From the NCBI GenBank assembly GCA_024699855.1, contig JAMPIQ010000001.1, forward strand, positions 10,416,001 through 10,480,000: 64,000 nt of DNA, written 5' to 3'. Position numbers and translations under genes: made by a program. The stretch is from Aphelenchoides besseyi (Eukaryota > Nematoda > Chromadorea > Rhabditida > Aphelenchoididae). The notes under the pieces were generated by a model that had not been told where the DNA came from, searched no databases, and saw only the letters and a list, made by a program, of their open reading frames with translations. Below, in pieces: positions 46,526 to 58,190 of the stretch (positions are counted from its first letter, which is position 1; every line of letters starts with the position of its first letter).

Positions 46526-49500
46526 CTGAAACACAATATCAAGATGAGAGATAATCAACACGATCTACGGTAGATTGAAAGAAAATTAAACTCGAGAAGC
46601 ACGTGCTAATTGTGTATTGTTTGAAATGCAGAAACGTACACACGAGCCTGTTCGACTTTAAACGTGCCAACCACCGCCCAAACAACAATTGGGCGGGTAT
46701 TGAATTTCGTCCGCCTTCTGCTTTTAAAATCCAAATACCATTCGTTTTTTGCGAAAATCATCGTCACCATCGGACGTTCCGGTACGGAGATATTTGGTTT
46801 GAAGACTACGGAACCCAATGCTTCGATCTTATCACGTTTTTATGTCGAAACCTCGAAGACGATTTGTGTTGAGAATTGTGGGAACATGCGCACCGCACCG
46901 AAGAAACGCACCGTATTGTGAAGAAGTATTAAATTTGGGTGCTGCAGAACGGTCGGGTATTGCGGGGAAGATGCGTGAGAGTTGTGAATTGATGATTTGA
47001 GAAGAAGTTGTGTAGGAGAGAAAATCACGTGATATCCAAATTAAGAGCAATCTGCAGCTTTCGAAACATATGCATAGGTCTAATTAGAGATTACGATCCA
47101 AAAAACATCGTATTGTATTTGAACACATTTTGAATGTAACTACAAAAAACAAACTCATGACTTTGATTTCAGCAAACTGCAAGATACCAAAAAAGAAACT
47201 CGAAATTACAATCTGGACATTTGCATTTGAACGGAATCTCCCGAGAGGCAATCAAATGACTACAATCGGACGGCAACCGCCGCCAAGGATCTTTGGGTAT
47301 CTTCTTCCAACGCAACGGCCAATGACTTTTGGATGCGACCACTCGTTTTACTCGGAATGAGAAAACTGCAACAGTTCGCGCTTTTTCATTAACTCCACAA
47401 CCCTCGGGATATTTGCACGCGACCGTAGGATAAGCAAAAATCTCCGCCTTCATTCCTCATAGTCATAAGGACATGGAAAAGAAGAAGGCGATGAGTGACG
47501 CGGAAACCGGATGTGAAGAAAAATCGCAAAACTCATCTGTGGCCTTGCACGAGAAAGAACGGTTTTTGTCGTCGAGTTGAAAGGTACAGAAATGAAACTA
47601 ATGAATCAACTTAAAACCTTATCAACTGCTCTAATCACGAATTCTTATCGAAATTTTGTGTTAAAACTCGTTTTATGAGATGGAACATGTATTAACCGCT
47701 AATGTATCTGCTATACGAACCTTTGAGAATAGAATGTTTCTTATAGTTTCTAGTGATTGAACACCGAAAAGAAACACGAACTTTGAACCATGTATTGTAG
47801 CAGGTGTATCATCAGATTCGTCGTCCGTCGTTCTCACGCGCATCATCGACCCTCAACAAACATTAGGATCCGGTTTATAAATAAGTGGGTAGTTCGTGTA
47901 AAAACTACCTTCAGAAACTTTGCATATAAGTTAACTGATTGGCACGTCCTTTGTCGCCTATTTATAAGCATCAAAGGTGACGTTCGTGTTTGAGGTTAAC
48001 GTCACAAAGTCACGACAATCTTCAGCTAATCGATCTCCAGAAAACTGCACGAAATCAAAACAAAAACCCTATGGCCCAAAATTGTTTGATACGTGAAATT
48101 CCCGAGTGCCTTTACTCGGAATGATTTTCGTACGCGATTCGAATGTGTACTTCGAAATTGAATCGTGACTGTTGGGTTCTTTGGTCAGAATTGCAGAGAC
48201 CACAGAGTCCAACCATTTCTTCAATACGCCGAATACTGTACCGGGATTAAGATTATACTCGAAGATAAACAACTTTGAAGCTTCAGTCGCGTGTTTTTTG
48301 CAGGAAAAGTGGTTGACATGGAGATGGAACAAAAGGAACAAAAAGACAAAAAAAGAGTCACTTCTTTACTGTACTTTCAAAAGCAATGTTGCAACAAAGT
48401 GCCCTGGCTAATTGTCGAAGAAATCAAGTGACAGGTTGAATTCGCATTCGGTGCCAATGCACCTGCTCAAGTCAGATATTTGGTTTGCGAAAACATAAGT
48501 CCCGATCATTTGCCGCCAAATCGTTAGCAATGATCGTGGGCAGCAGTGTTTACATTATTCATCAACCAAGTGCTTTTCGGTACAAAAAGTTCGTCGAAGC
48601 GTTTTAGCATTTGAATTCCCACAAACACCCGGTGCAAATTAAAAATCCCGTCGAAAACAAGCCCTGCACGCGGCCTACAGTATCTATATCAACCACAAGA
48701 ACATTAATCATTTGATACCCCAAAAACATCGAAACGAATTTTAGATTAAAAACACCAAACCTTCTTCACGCTTCTGAATATCCGAATTGTCGAGGCGACT
48801 TAAAATGTCCATTTGGTTGATGAACTCCAAAGATCATATATATTCCGTTAGTGACTCATTATCCTCGGCACGATCAATCGAATTAGTCGAGCTTCTACCA
48901 AGATCTTAACTTCGTTTCCGGTTATCCAAACCAAATTAGAAGCAAATCGACTAGTTCCCGCATTAGAAATGGACAACACTCTTCAATCTGTCAACAAAGA
49001 AGTCGAACACGTAACTGCAATTCCCACGGTTAATTACCAGAAGAAAGTTCGGTTGACAAAAACAACTCCGCAAAGAGATCACTAGCAGCATTTGTTTCTT
49101 GAATTTCCAAAATTTCAAGCCAGCTAATTGGAATCGAATTCGGGAGGTAAACAGGAAACGGGATCCGGAAAAAACGCTAGACGTCAGCACCGAAAAAGGA
49201 AATAATCAAAACCCACCTAATTAGTCAGAGCATAACTGCAGCACCAACATTCACAGTTCAGTTAAGAGTCACAAATTAGCTTTACAGATCGCTGCATTTG
49301 GGATTCCCAACAATCGAGAAGGCAGTCAACTGAATGCTTCAGCGAGGACTTGAAATGAATATCGATTGTATTTGATGAACAGAAAAACAATCATCTCTCC
49401 GACCATTTTCATCCTCATAAGTGGGTTAGTCGGATATGATTACGAAAACAAAAGAACCAAATTTCATTGGCGATTTTAAACACAATCACATTCACAGCAC

Positions 49501-51969
49501 ATTCGTATAAAAGAACGGAAAACGATGTTGCAAACGACCATTCGCGATGTTCTTTTGGCCTCACTACGAGTACATAATTAGGAATATTATTCTGAATGGA
49601 ACGAAAAACCCACGGAGCAAAAGGGAAATTTCGACTTCTGGCTTTCGACCACTCACTTTGTTCCGCGCATCTTGTCCGTTCAATAACATCAAAACATCCA
49701 ACAGATAAGTTCAATGCACACAGTAACGTTGTTGGGGTCCGGAAACGTCGTAAAGAAAACAATGAATGTCGAAGTAAAGCTAATCGCATTAGCCGGGCCT
49801 ATCTGGGGCTTTAACGCAACTTTTTACCATAACATTTCGAAGCATATTCTCGGCTGTAATTCTAAACTACACAAATCGTATGCAAAAGAAAAACCGTAAG
49901 ATGCTTGAATTCCGATGCTCTCGCGACAGCTTCCGCTCATTTTTGTCATCATTCGTTTGTTGCCCCCAAGCGGATGTGTGGAACCGATTTGGGGTGTTCG
50001 GTCTCGAATAAGCAAACATTCGGGTGCGCAAAGTCATTGTCAAACAAAAACATCCGATGGCATTGTCCATTAACGAAAACTATCGGAAACAGTCGCGTCA
50101 TTCACGACTTTTTAGGTAATCAAACCCACGAATTGGAAGCCCAACAACTGCCATTAGACGTAACTTCCCGCAGAAACTGTCCCAACAGTTGTCGTCTGAG
50201 ATGCTTAAGATTAAAAACTGACAGGAGATTAAAAGGCGAAAAAGCGAACGTTTCTTTTGACATGTAACTCAACGTTTTTAGCTCATCGAATGAGCATTTG
50301 AAGGCGAAATTAGCTTTCTCAATCGCAAGATTAAAAACCAAAAAATTTTGCAACATTTCCGTTGAGTTAACAGCCAATTAATTCGGAGAGCGCAAAGTCA
50401 AACGGAATTATAAATTCCGAAAAGTGAACGCTCAAATGGTAACATGCTTCCAATTTCAGCGTCCGACTATTTAAAGATGCTTTCTGTACGGTAATGCAAT
50501 AAGAGGAATTAGCTTTACAGCTGCTCTTGGTCAAGCTCTGAGGCTTTGTATGAAGGCACGTAACAAACTCAAAAGCACGTGAATTGAACTCGTAACGTTC
50601 AACTGCAAACGCAAACTGGTGGGACTACAAAGTTGGGCATTTGAGTGAAGCAAATTCTCGACAGTTCAGAGCACGATGTTAACAGGGGACCTCAAGTGAG
50701 TTGGATGGTCACTTTCTTCGACAAGGAAATATCCGTAGAGCACATTTGCTATTCGGAATGAACAAGACTGTTCCACTGTTTGACGTTTATCTCCACATCC
50801 TTCAACTGTTCGCTCATTCAGCATTTTATTGGAAGATCGAAATGTTATCCGTCAATCCACGAAACCGTTGAGTCAAAAGAGCGAACATATTCGAGTATCA
50901 TTTCACTGACGGAAAACAAATGAATGCATTTCAATTGCTCATCTTATTCGTCATTGTTTTCGTGCAAAGTCGCATAATCAATGACCTAAACGCGATGTGC
51001 AAACGATTCGAATTTGTGTTCTCTGTTGTTTTGAGATGATTCTTCGAGTTCACATCATAAAAATTTGATGAGCTCAAAAACTTATGTCCAACTTTCAGAG
51101 ATGTCAATACACTCACATGTGTGATAAAAACATTCACGATGGCGATTTTAGAAAACGAAAACCACGGGAAACAAGTGGATTGACAGAACGATCATAACTT
51201 TGAATTTAAGTGTTTGTCACCTCCGCTAAATTGAAAAAACATGCAAAAAACAAACTGCCGAAACATAACAACCAATTCCATGACATCGCTCTATCCATAT
51301 GTCAAATTAAATGTTAGAAAACAAGACTCCGAGTTTAATAACATGATGTTAAAAGACGGTGCAAACCGTTCAATAAGTCGATTACACTTTGACGTCATAT
51401 CTGCAAAACCCACAACTTTAAGGCGTCTGCCTAAAGCATCGTTTTTTGGCCTTTTAAAAAATCGAAATTGCCGTCAAAATTTAATTTTAATCCGATTAAT
51501 CTCATGTCTAATTGTCATTGCTCTAATACGCAGTAAGCAAGCAGTCAACAGACTTTACAGTCTTCAGACAGTCGATTAGAACTAAGAGGTTACATTCGTT
51601 TGTCGTCAATCAGATTGTTTGTGTAACAAACAGTATTTGCAATTAGCGGTTGAAATGATAAAACCAATGAAAAATTGCAGTTCTCGGTTATTGGGAATCG
51701 TAATTTGAGATACTGAAAATTGGATTTTGGGTTACAAACGATAATGAACAGAAGCAAAGTTCATCTCATTTGTACGAGCTCGATAGAAGAGTTATTTTAC
51801 AAGCTCGTAATTAGGGACTTGGGACAAAGTTTTAGTCTTTGAATTGCAAGATTTGCAAAGAACTACGCACTCAAATCAAAACCCGTTGACAAATGAAAAG
51901 TTTATAAATAAATCGGAATTAAAGTTGATATTATTGTGGATTCAATCAATCCACAAAGATAACTAAAAG
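46526..51969. other. Gene-poor stretch of 5.4 kb
   Basis: Many short frames exist on both strands, all overlapping one another, without signal peptide, domain or convincing splice chain. The best candidates, 48069-48341 minus (90 codons) and 49415-49789 minus (124 codons), have no recognisable motif. No tRNA B-box, tandem repeat or transposon open frame was noticed. The 5' exon of the receptor at 44486-46525 may lie at its left edge. Confidence 0.4.
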
Positions 51970-53613
51970 TTAATGTGACGTGTAAACGATAACAATCTCG
52001 TTTTCGTCGTTTTCTATCGGGGCTAGAACATTGGGTACTGGTTGATTTACCGGTTGGACTTGAGGTTGAACTGCTGGTTGATATACAGCGACGTTCACTT
52101 CTTCGAAATGCGATGACGGATCGGAAGCAGCAGATAAAACGCGGTTGTTGTTCCCGGAGTTTTGATTGGAAGTTGATTGTGGTAGAGAAGATCGATCGGG
52201 AGGCATCAACGGTTTAAGCAAACGGCGGATATTGAGCCATCCAACACTTCGCATATTCACCTCAAAATCAATGATCGTAAATGAGTGCGAATTTAACCTC
52301 ACTTCGTCGTATTCATCCAAATGAATGATCTGCTGAAACTTAATTTCTTCATGCTCATGTGCAAAGTCGGTCAAAAGCTTTTGTCTTATAGACGACGATT
52401 GAAACAAAATACGCATTCTCACGAAATGCTCGTGTTTGCCGTAGAACAAGGGCAGCAACCGAAAAGCCATTTGACGACTCGCAAAACGACTAAATGATTC
52501 GAGATCCAGAGGCATCTGAACAACCTTCATATAACACAAAGCTTACTATATAACTTACATAGAAACTGTCAGCACGAATCCAATCGCAAACGTTTATTGT
52601 GTTGATGTGCAATCCGTATTCTGGCAATGCTAACAAGCGATCGGTTTCTCTCTTGAAATCACGATTAGCCAAACGCATGTTCAAAACCGTTGACTTCATT
52701 GTTCTGCTCATTTGAACGACAGCTTCTCTAAAACATGAAAACTCAATAACAAAAACAGCTGCTGGACTTACACGATTCGGAACTTCAATTCGTTTGGAAG
52801 ATAGGCAACAAATTTCGGGATATTTTCACGATCACGAAAGACTTGTTCGATTTCTGTGCGCATTTCCATGCACGTCAAGAGAGTGAACGAAGAACGTTGA
52901 CGAAACGGTGGAAAGGCGAGTTGCTTCTGACAGTAAACGAAAATTGAGTCCAGGATTCGATCGTGACAGAAGGTTTCAGTGAAATCTGCCGCCGTTTGCA
53001 CTTTGTTCATTACTGAACGAAAACAAAACTCGCTGAGAATCACCAAGCGCACCAGATCTCTAGCGCATTCTTCAACCATCGACGCAAATGCCGGAAAGTC
53101 CAGACATGCGCAAATACCTAAAAACAATCAAAAAATCGTTGAAAACTGTCAATAACTAACCTTCGAAAAGATACTCAAACAATTGATGAGATGGTGCAGG
53201 ACCCAAAACAGAAATACGCGCCACCAGTTCGCTTTCGACTTTTCGAAGCATCGAATATTGCACGTTATACCGGTACGGTTCGCGATCATCTGAAACACAA
53301 TAAATAATAAAATCTAATGACTGTAGCACATACATGACATCGTATAGTTCGTTGGAAATGTACACAAGACGTTGTTGATGCAATTGATGATACGTTGGTC
53401 GTATATGAAGTCGTAAAGACGTCGCACTTGGCTGTTCCGCTGGTAGGTTGCTAAGTGGAAGCATACGATTGAACGCGAACGGAATCTCGTACAACGCGTT
53501 TTCATTCGACGAACAATGTCGATGGGATCGTAATGCGCAACTTTTCGACTGCGTTTACTTCGGAGTGAACTGTGGTACTCCAGAAACCCACGATTTTCGT
53601 ACAAAAACGGCAT
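51970..53613 (-). CDS. Unrecognised protein of about 470 residues
   Basis: Five or six exons chain in phase. The start is MPFLYENRGFLEYHSSLRSK at 53613. Later segments are KVAHYDPIDIVRRMKTR, YDREPYRYNVQYSMLRKVES, PAPSHQLFEYLFEG, ICACLDFPAFASMVEECARD, LVRLVILSEFCFRSVMNKVQ, FRQRSSFTLLTCMEM, MPLDLESFSRFASRQMAFRL, and FNSHSFTIIDFEVNM-like strands. The C-terminal 80 residues are low-complexity (Gln, Pro, Val) and end ENDENEIVIVYTSH. There is no signal peptide or membrane span, so it is probably cytosolic or nuclear. A 42-base segment (53492-53451) has GTACGAG and CTTAG borders and is a multiple of three, so it can be spliced or retained without a frame shift. Family unknown. Confidence 0.65.
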
Positions 53614-54439
53614 TTTAAACTGAAAATTGAAAGTTCAATAAAAAGAAATTTTGTAAACGAAGAACCCGCACGTGTTGGGCAATTAATTCCAAGCAAACAT
53701 TTGTGGCCAAACGACTAATGAATGCGATGATAAACTAATAATTGGCGTTATTACCTTGGTTGACTGCAGAAATATCGGAAGACAAAGTGACTCCAACAGA
53801 TTTCCTGTATTGTGACGGAGTTTCGTTGGAGCTCAATCGTGACCGCTTATCAAATAAATGCTGACGAAGTAAGAAATGACCATTCATGCCATTGAGCGAC
53901 CGTCTTTATATCCGTCGCTTTGATGGGCGGGCATGTGTTCGACCCGTGATAAGATTAAAAGCGACTGCAAACCGTCCGATAGATTTGCGCCTTAAGAGTG
54001 CTACTCAAATGACCGTAAGCGACCGTTTGTTTTCAAATGAGTCGGCTGCTTTGTTCACTTGGCGACCTTTGTGGCGTCATTTAACAAGTTCAAACGAGAC
54101 GACGCTAACGCTGCTCTCAATTTTTTGAATCATTTCTACCAGTCACTGAAATATTGCGTTACCGATTTCCATTTGAGTTACTTGGTATTCCAAATCAACG
54201 AAATGAACTTACAGTCGATGGTGTGGGCACACGAAGAGTTTTCTTTCTTTATCAACTTACAAGGATTTATCGTTTATACAATTAGCGAAGTAACATAGCG
54301 GTGAGAGTTTTAAATTTGTGGATGTTGGAATCATGCAGACAATATCACAGGCCGCAAGTTCACGTATTGACGATTATGAAGAATTAAGATCAGTAATTAC
54401 AACATTACCATGCAGAAATTGAGAATTGAAAAAGCGTTG
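53614..54439. other. No confident gene
   Basis: The spacer between two minus-strand genes. A plus-strand frame at 54059-54298 (79 codons, FNKFKRDDANAALNFLNHFY) looks somewhat protein-like but is isolated. No SET-domain sequence (NHSCxPN, YDY) was found on the minus strand here. Confidence 0.4.
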
Positions 54440-55828
54440 TCAAGATGTTCGTTTGAGCGGTGGTGTTGTGTCGAATAGCTCGGACTTGAGATTCATTTCC
54501 TCATTAGTCTAAAAATCGAACTTATTCCAGGGAACTTTTCGATTTTTTTACCTCTTCGATTTCGCGTAACAGATTGCGTCTTTCAATCCACTCATCTATC
54601 GCTTCTGCACGGGCACAACCACTGGCATTTGGCACAACGTCGATGAGCTCTGGATCCGCGAAATACGACTCGGAATGACCGTTGATTAAACGAGCGGGCT
54701 GAGGCTAAAAAGAACGTTTCATAGAATCACAACTCAAGATCTTACATTAATCGTCGGATCCTTTGGAATAACCATCTCCGTCCACGGAATTCGTTGGCCC
54801 CACGGTACGACCGCATCTTCGCGCGGATCCAATTGATACCGACCAAACATCGTTCGCAAATAACCGATATCTTCGAAGTCCAAACCCGTTTCCGTAATTT
54901 CGTACATCAACATCGTTTGCTCGTCGTCGGTTCGTTTCTGGAAACGTTTTCGATTCTTCTTGTCAGAATCTTCCGACTTTCTTGGCGGTTTCGTTCCCTC
55001 GGCATATTTCCTCGGCCTTCCCGGTTTGTTCTTTTTCGGCTGTTGATTTTGTTGTTGGTAGGCAGCCAAATCACAGTCCACAATCATTTTGACGTCACCA
55101 TCAACCCTTAACACCAAACTTTCATCGTCGGCAGGGCCGCTCGGGTTGGTCGATGAGCTCAAGATATTATTCGATACAGAAGGGATCTCCGTTCCACTCG
55201 TTCCCGGAATCATTTTTGCGTTTGAAGTTGTCGTTTTAATTCCGCTATCCACGAGTTTGCTCGTTGATGGCCGACAAATTGAAGTTGACGGCGTTGTGTT
55301 AAGCATCACAGAGTAGTTAGTACTACTTTTGTTCACATACGAGTCGGTCGAATTCGTTTTGTTGGCCGGCGGTTGGCGATTCGATTGGGCGTAGTCGCGT
55401 TTTCGACTCTCTGCATAACGTTGATCTTTTCTGAAAGTAAGAACCTGAAACTATCGACTAAAAAGGTTTACCGATAAGCGAGAATCGGACGATTCTTTTT
55501 GTCTTTGTACTTGGGATCGATTTCACGTACTCGCGCACAAGTGGCAATCGTATTTCGGTCGCCGTTCGGAGATTGGCGTGGTACAACCGGCAGACTCGGG
55601 AGTCTAAAGCCAACTTTCAAAACGAACTCAAACGCCAATTGCTTACTGTGGTAATTTCATTGTCACAGGCATTGCCGAACGTTGAGAAGTCGCATAAGTC
55701 AGGGCCGAGGTTCGTTGCACGTTCCGAGACATGACGATAGCCGCCGGTCGCACTAGCGATGAAGCAGTAGCTGCCGGCGATGGCTGATAAGTCGAGATTA
55801 GGTAATCATGGTCCTGTGACGCGGCCAT
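54440..55828 (-). CDS. Set1/SETD1-like protein with N-SET domain and AT-hook but no SET domain
   Basis: In SETD1 proteins the N-SET domain sits just before the catalytic SET domain and binds COMPASS subunits. Here it is readable as MLMYEITETGLDFEDIGYLR (family pattern GLDxEDxxYLR), then VVPWGQRIPWTEMVIP and NASGCARAEAI (family pattern SARSEGYY). An AT-hook precedes it: KKNKPGRPRKYAEGTKPP. The N-terminus MAASQDHDYLISTYQPSPAA and a Ser/Thr/Pro linker complete about 420 residues. After the N-SET the chain only adds DEWIERRNLLREIEE and TNEEMNLKSELFDTTPPLKR before the stop at 54440. The introns are short and in phase, for example CCACA/GTAAGC to TTTAG/ACTCCC near 55640-55600. A nuclear, chromatin-linked role is inferred. 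Confidence 0.65.
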
Positions 55829-55872
55829 GACGCGTCCTTTGAATTCAGACTTCCAATCAATTTTTAAGTTTC

Positions 55873-56203
55873 CTACTTGGAAGGTGCAGCTACAAAGACA
55901 ACCAACAAGTCAACTAAAATCAAAGGGAAAAAATTTTTCGAATGAAAAATTCACGAACCCTCTGAGCGTCCGATTTCTTCGTCGAATTTCTCTTTCAAGG
56001 CTCGAATTCGCGGCGTTTCGATTTCGACTGGCCAAATGAACTGGTTGGTGGATGGCAGCCAAATTTGGACGAAATTGGCGATCACATTCACGAATTCGCA
56101 GATTCCGGTCGTTTCAATCAAACCGCCGAAAAAACTATCAGTCGGCAACAATTCGCTTGTCGAAGCGATGTTGTCGAGAGTGTGAAGGAGATCGATTGAC
56201 GAG
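55873..56203 (-). CDS. Tudor-like fragment, 5' end not found
   Basis: The minus strand after an acceptor (CCTCTCAG at 56204) reads SSIDLLHTLDNIASTSELLP, then ETTGICEFVNVIANFVQIWL and EIETPRIRALKEKFDEEIG. An in-phase GTTCGTG...TTTTAG intron leads to VDLLVVFVAAPSK and a stop at 55873. The hydrophobic beta pattern followed by a charged helix resembles a tudor domain (strand FVQIW, helix LKEKFDEE), but this is a weak resemblance. No start codon was found; the upstream exon would overlap the divergent gene at 56280. It may be a small gene or a remnant. Confidence 0.35.
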
Positions 56204-56279
56204 CTGAGAGGCGGAATGTCGATTCATTGAACGGAAAGATGAGCGCGAAAATTTTGTCGGCAGTTTTCGTATAAACACA

Positions 56280-56868
56280 ATGTACGTTTGGAATTCTAGA
56301 ATCGAGACCACATCAACGGGAGAACACCCATCGACGGAAGACGAATCCACCGCAACACACTGGCACCACTACAGCATCAATGTTCGTAGGATGCGTGTAT
56401 GGCGATCGAGCAATGAAGAACTGATTTCACTTCCAGACATTCGACCCCAAATACGGGCACTCATCAAGGTGATTCGATTCCAGAAGCGTCAGTACGAGTA
56501 CTTGATTGAACGTTGGCGAAGACTGGTAAGTGTTCTTGTGCTTATTCTCGTACTAATGCTTGTGTTTAGAGCGAAGAAGTCCGAGAGTTGGAAGAAAAGA
56601 ACGAGAATCTCGATCGCCAGCTGTTTATGACAACATTCGAAGAGGAAGAGGTTAGAAGTTCTCTTTAGACGTTAATTTCCTTTGGTTTCAGTCTCGACGG
56701 GACGAGGAAGTAACGGACGAAAATACCGATTTTGAAAACGGTGATTTTGAAGACGACGATTGCAATGACGATGAGCTCGAGGATTTCGAGGAGATGGAGG
56801 TCGAAGACAACGAAAGTGATGAACATTCTTACGATTACTCTCAAAATGATTCTTCAATTTGCTATTAA
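56280..56868 (+). CDS. Small coiled-coil protein with highly acidic C-terminus
   Basis: Three exons: MYVWNSRIETTSTGEH to IRALIKVIRFQKRQYEYLIE, then the coiled coil SEEVRELEEKNENLDRQLFM, then an acidic tail (ENTDFENGDFEDDDCNDDEL, EEMEVEDNESDEHSYDYSQN) ending SSICY. Introns: GTAAGTG...GTTTAG and GTTAGAAG...TTTCAG, both phase 0. About 165 residues. The basic-helical front, coiled coil and acid tail suggest a nuclear or chaperone-like role, but I do not recognise the family. A poly(A) signal follows at 56875. It converges on the AIMP2-like gene 63 bases away. Confidence 0.7.
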
Positions 56869-56874
56869 TTCGGC

Positions 56875-56880
56875 AATAAA
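56875..56880 (+). terminator. Poly(A) signal AATAAA
   Basis: Seven bases after the stop of the acidic protein gene, so the 3' untranslated region is very short and nearly touches the converging gene at 56932. Confidence 0.55.
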
Positions 56881-56931
56881 ATCCACTGAAACTTTCTTAT
56901 CTTTTATTTAACAACAACAACGACGAATAGG

Positions 56932-57615
56932 TTAACAGTTTTCACCGTTCAAACGACGATACCACAACTCAACGTTGTTCGGAAGATAACCGTTGGGTTG
57001 GATTAGCTTCGATGCAAATTCACGATCTAAATCACTTGGGGTCGTCTTCGATTCCAAAAAGTCTTGAGCAGCCAAGTGACGACATAGTTCCCGTACAAGT
57101 TGATCGTAACTTAACTCTTTTGCTTCGTACGATTTGACGATCTGAAGGAAAAGTAAGACAACCGAAAAAAAACAAACCGATTTCCAGTCCGTTTGCTTTT
57201 TCGTGGGTTCATCGTTCGTTTCAACAGTTGGTTTCGTCTCGATTGCTAGAGTAGCTTCGTTCTTTGTTTTCTCTTGGATCGATTTCTCAGATTCCTTCGG
57301 TAGTTTATGTTCATTTTTCTTTTCTTTAACGTTTGTTTTCTCTTGCTTCACCATTGTCTTCTTTTCAGATGTTTGTTGTGGTTTACGCTCCAGAAGTTGA
57401 TTCAACTTTAAATTGAACTTTTCCAACGCGTCGATCAGCTCTCGTTCTTTAGCCTCTAAAGTGGCCGAGTTCGAAACGGAATCTGTTGAGTCAGCTGTTG
57501 ACTTCTCATGCAACGAAGTGGACTCGTGATATGATGGCAAATGGTACACAATATCAGCGGCTGGCTCGGCATTCAAGTCACCAACATAAGATTTGAGTTT
57601 GTACATTTCAGACAT
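56932..57615 (-). CDS. AIMP2: AIMP2-like scaffold of the aminoacyl-tRNA synthetase complex, apparently without the GST core
   Basis: The N-terminus matches the AIMP2 pattern: MYKLKSYVGD, DIVYHLPSYH (human AIMP2 has MYQVKPY and MYRLPNVHG), followed by the leucine-zipper helix LEAKERELIDALEKFNLKLN, which in AIMP2 binds AIMP1 and lysyl-tRNA synthetase. A lysine-rich linker (EKKTMVKQEKTNVKEKKNEH) replaces the human linker. Then DWKSIVKSYEAKELSYDQLV and RELCRHLAAQDFL parallel the start of the C-terminal domain, and NNVELWYRRL resembles the last GST helix. The middle of the GST-like domain is missing, giving about 215 residues against about 320. One intron (about 57178-57142). Cytosolic. Confidence 0.5.
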   Translation of the reverse strand: MSEMYKLKSYVGDLNAEPAADIVYHLPSYHESTSLHEKSTADSTDSVSNSATLEAKERELIDALEKFNLKLNQLLERKPQQTSEKKTMVKQEKTNVKEKKNEHKLPKESEKSIQEKTKNEATLAIETKPTVETNDEPTKKQTDWKSVCFFSVVLLFLQIVKSYEAKELSYDQLVRELCRHLAAQDFLESKTTPSDLDREFASKLIQPNGYLPNNVELWYRRLNGENC

Positions 57616-57741
57616 CTACAATCTGCTATGTAAAGATGATAGACAGTTGACAAAAGTATTCAACAGCAAAAAAACTGATTAGTTTGATGTCACAATCGAA
57701 TTCTTTAAAGTTTATTCTACACAATCAATTTAAAATTTTGA

Positions 57742-58068
57742 TCACATATCGCCTTTACGCCCTCGAAAACGGGATCTCATGTCGACCTTAAAATGTCTGT
57801 TCGGAAATGTTCAAAGTCTGAAACTCACTAATGAACGTTTGCAATCGGAAAACATCGTGGCTAACGTGAAACATCGATCCGGCACCGTTCCATCGTGAGC
57901 ATTGATGCACTCTTTTGCTGGTCGACGATCAATTTGAACACAGTGACTTTGTTTTATGCAGTCTTTCAGCGCCAATCGAAGTCTGTCACATGAGCGTCCT
58001 GTCTTCTCTTGCTTTGCCAACTCCTCGTCTTCAAACTCCTGATCAACCGAACGACGCAAAGAAGCCAT
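57742..58068 (-). CDS. COA5: Cytochrome c oxidase assembly factor COA5 (PET191)
   Basis: A small intermembrane-space protein needed for complex IV assembly. After an acidic N-terminus (MASLRRSVDQEFEDEELAKQ) the core reads SCDRLRLALKDCIKQSHCVQ with RRPAKECIN and DRCFTLATMFSDCKRSL: the twin-cysteine pattern of PET191, ending VDMRSRFRGRKGDM, which matches the family end (ARFRGRKGY). One 42-base intron (GTGAGTTTC to ATTTTAAG) joins KRSL to VDMRS. About 94 residues, as in other animals. The AATAAA lies 26 bases after the stop on the minus strand. The N-terminal 20 residues are an extension not seen in human COA5. Confidence 0.88.
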
Positions 58069-58190
58069 CTAAGGAGCAATTTCTGACCGTCTTTGATTGT
58101 CAACGGTACTCAGCCAAAGAAAATGGTCGACGAAAAGAAATTGGAAGACAAATACAAAAACTTTTATTTAACATCTTTATCACAAACAAA

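Noticed and set aside
48069..48341. A 90-codon minus-strand open frame
   Set aside because: The amino-acid make-up is plausible, but there is no homology that I know, no promoter or splice support, and an overlapping plus-strand frame.
49415..49789. A 124-codon minus-strand open frame in the gene-poor region
   Set aside because: No motif, no ATG context or splice sites, and an equally good frame overlaps on the other strand.
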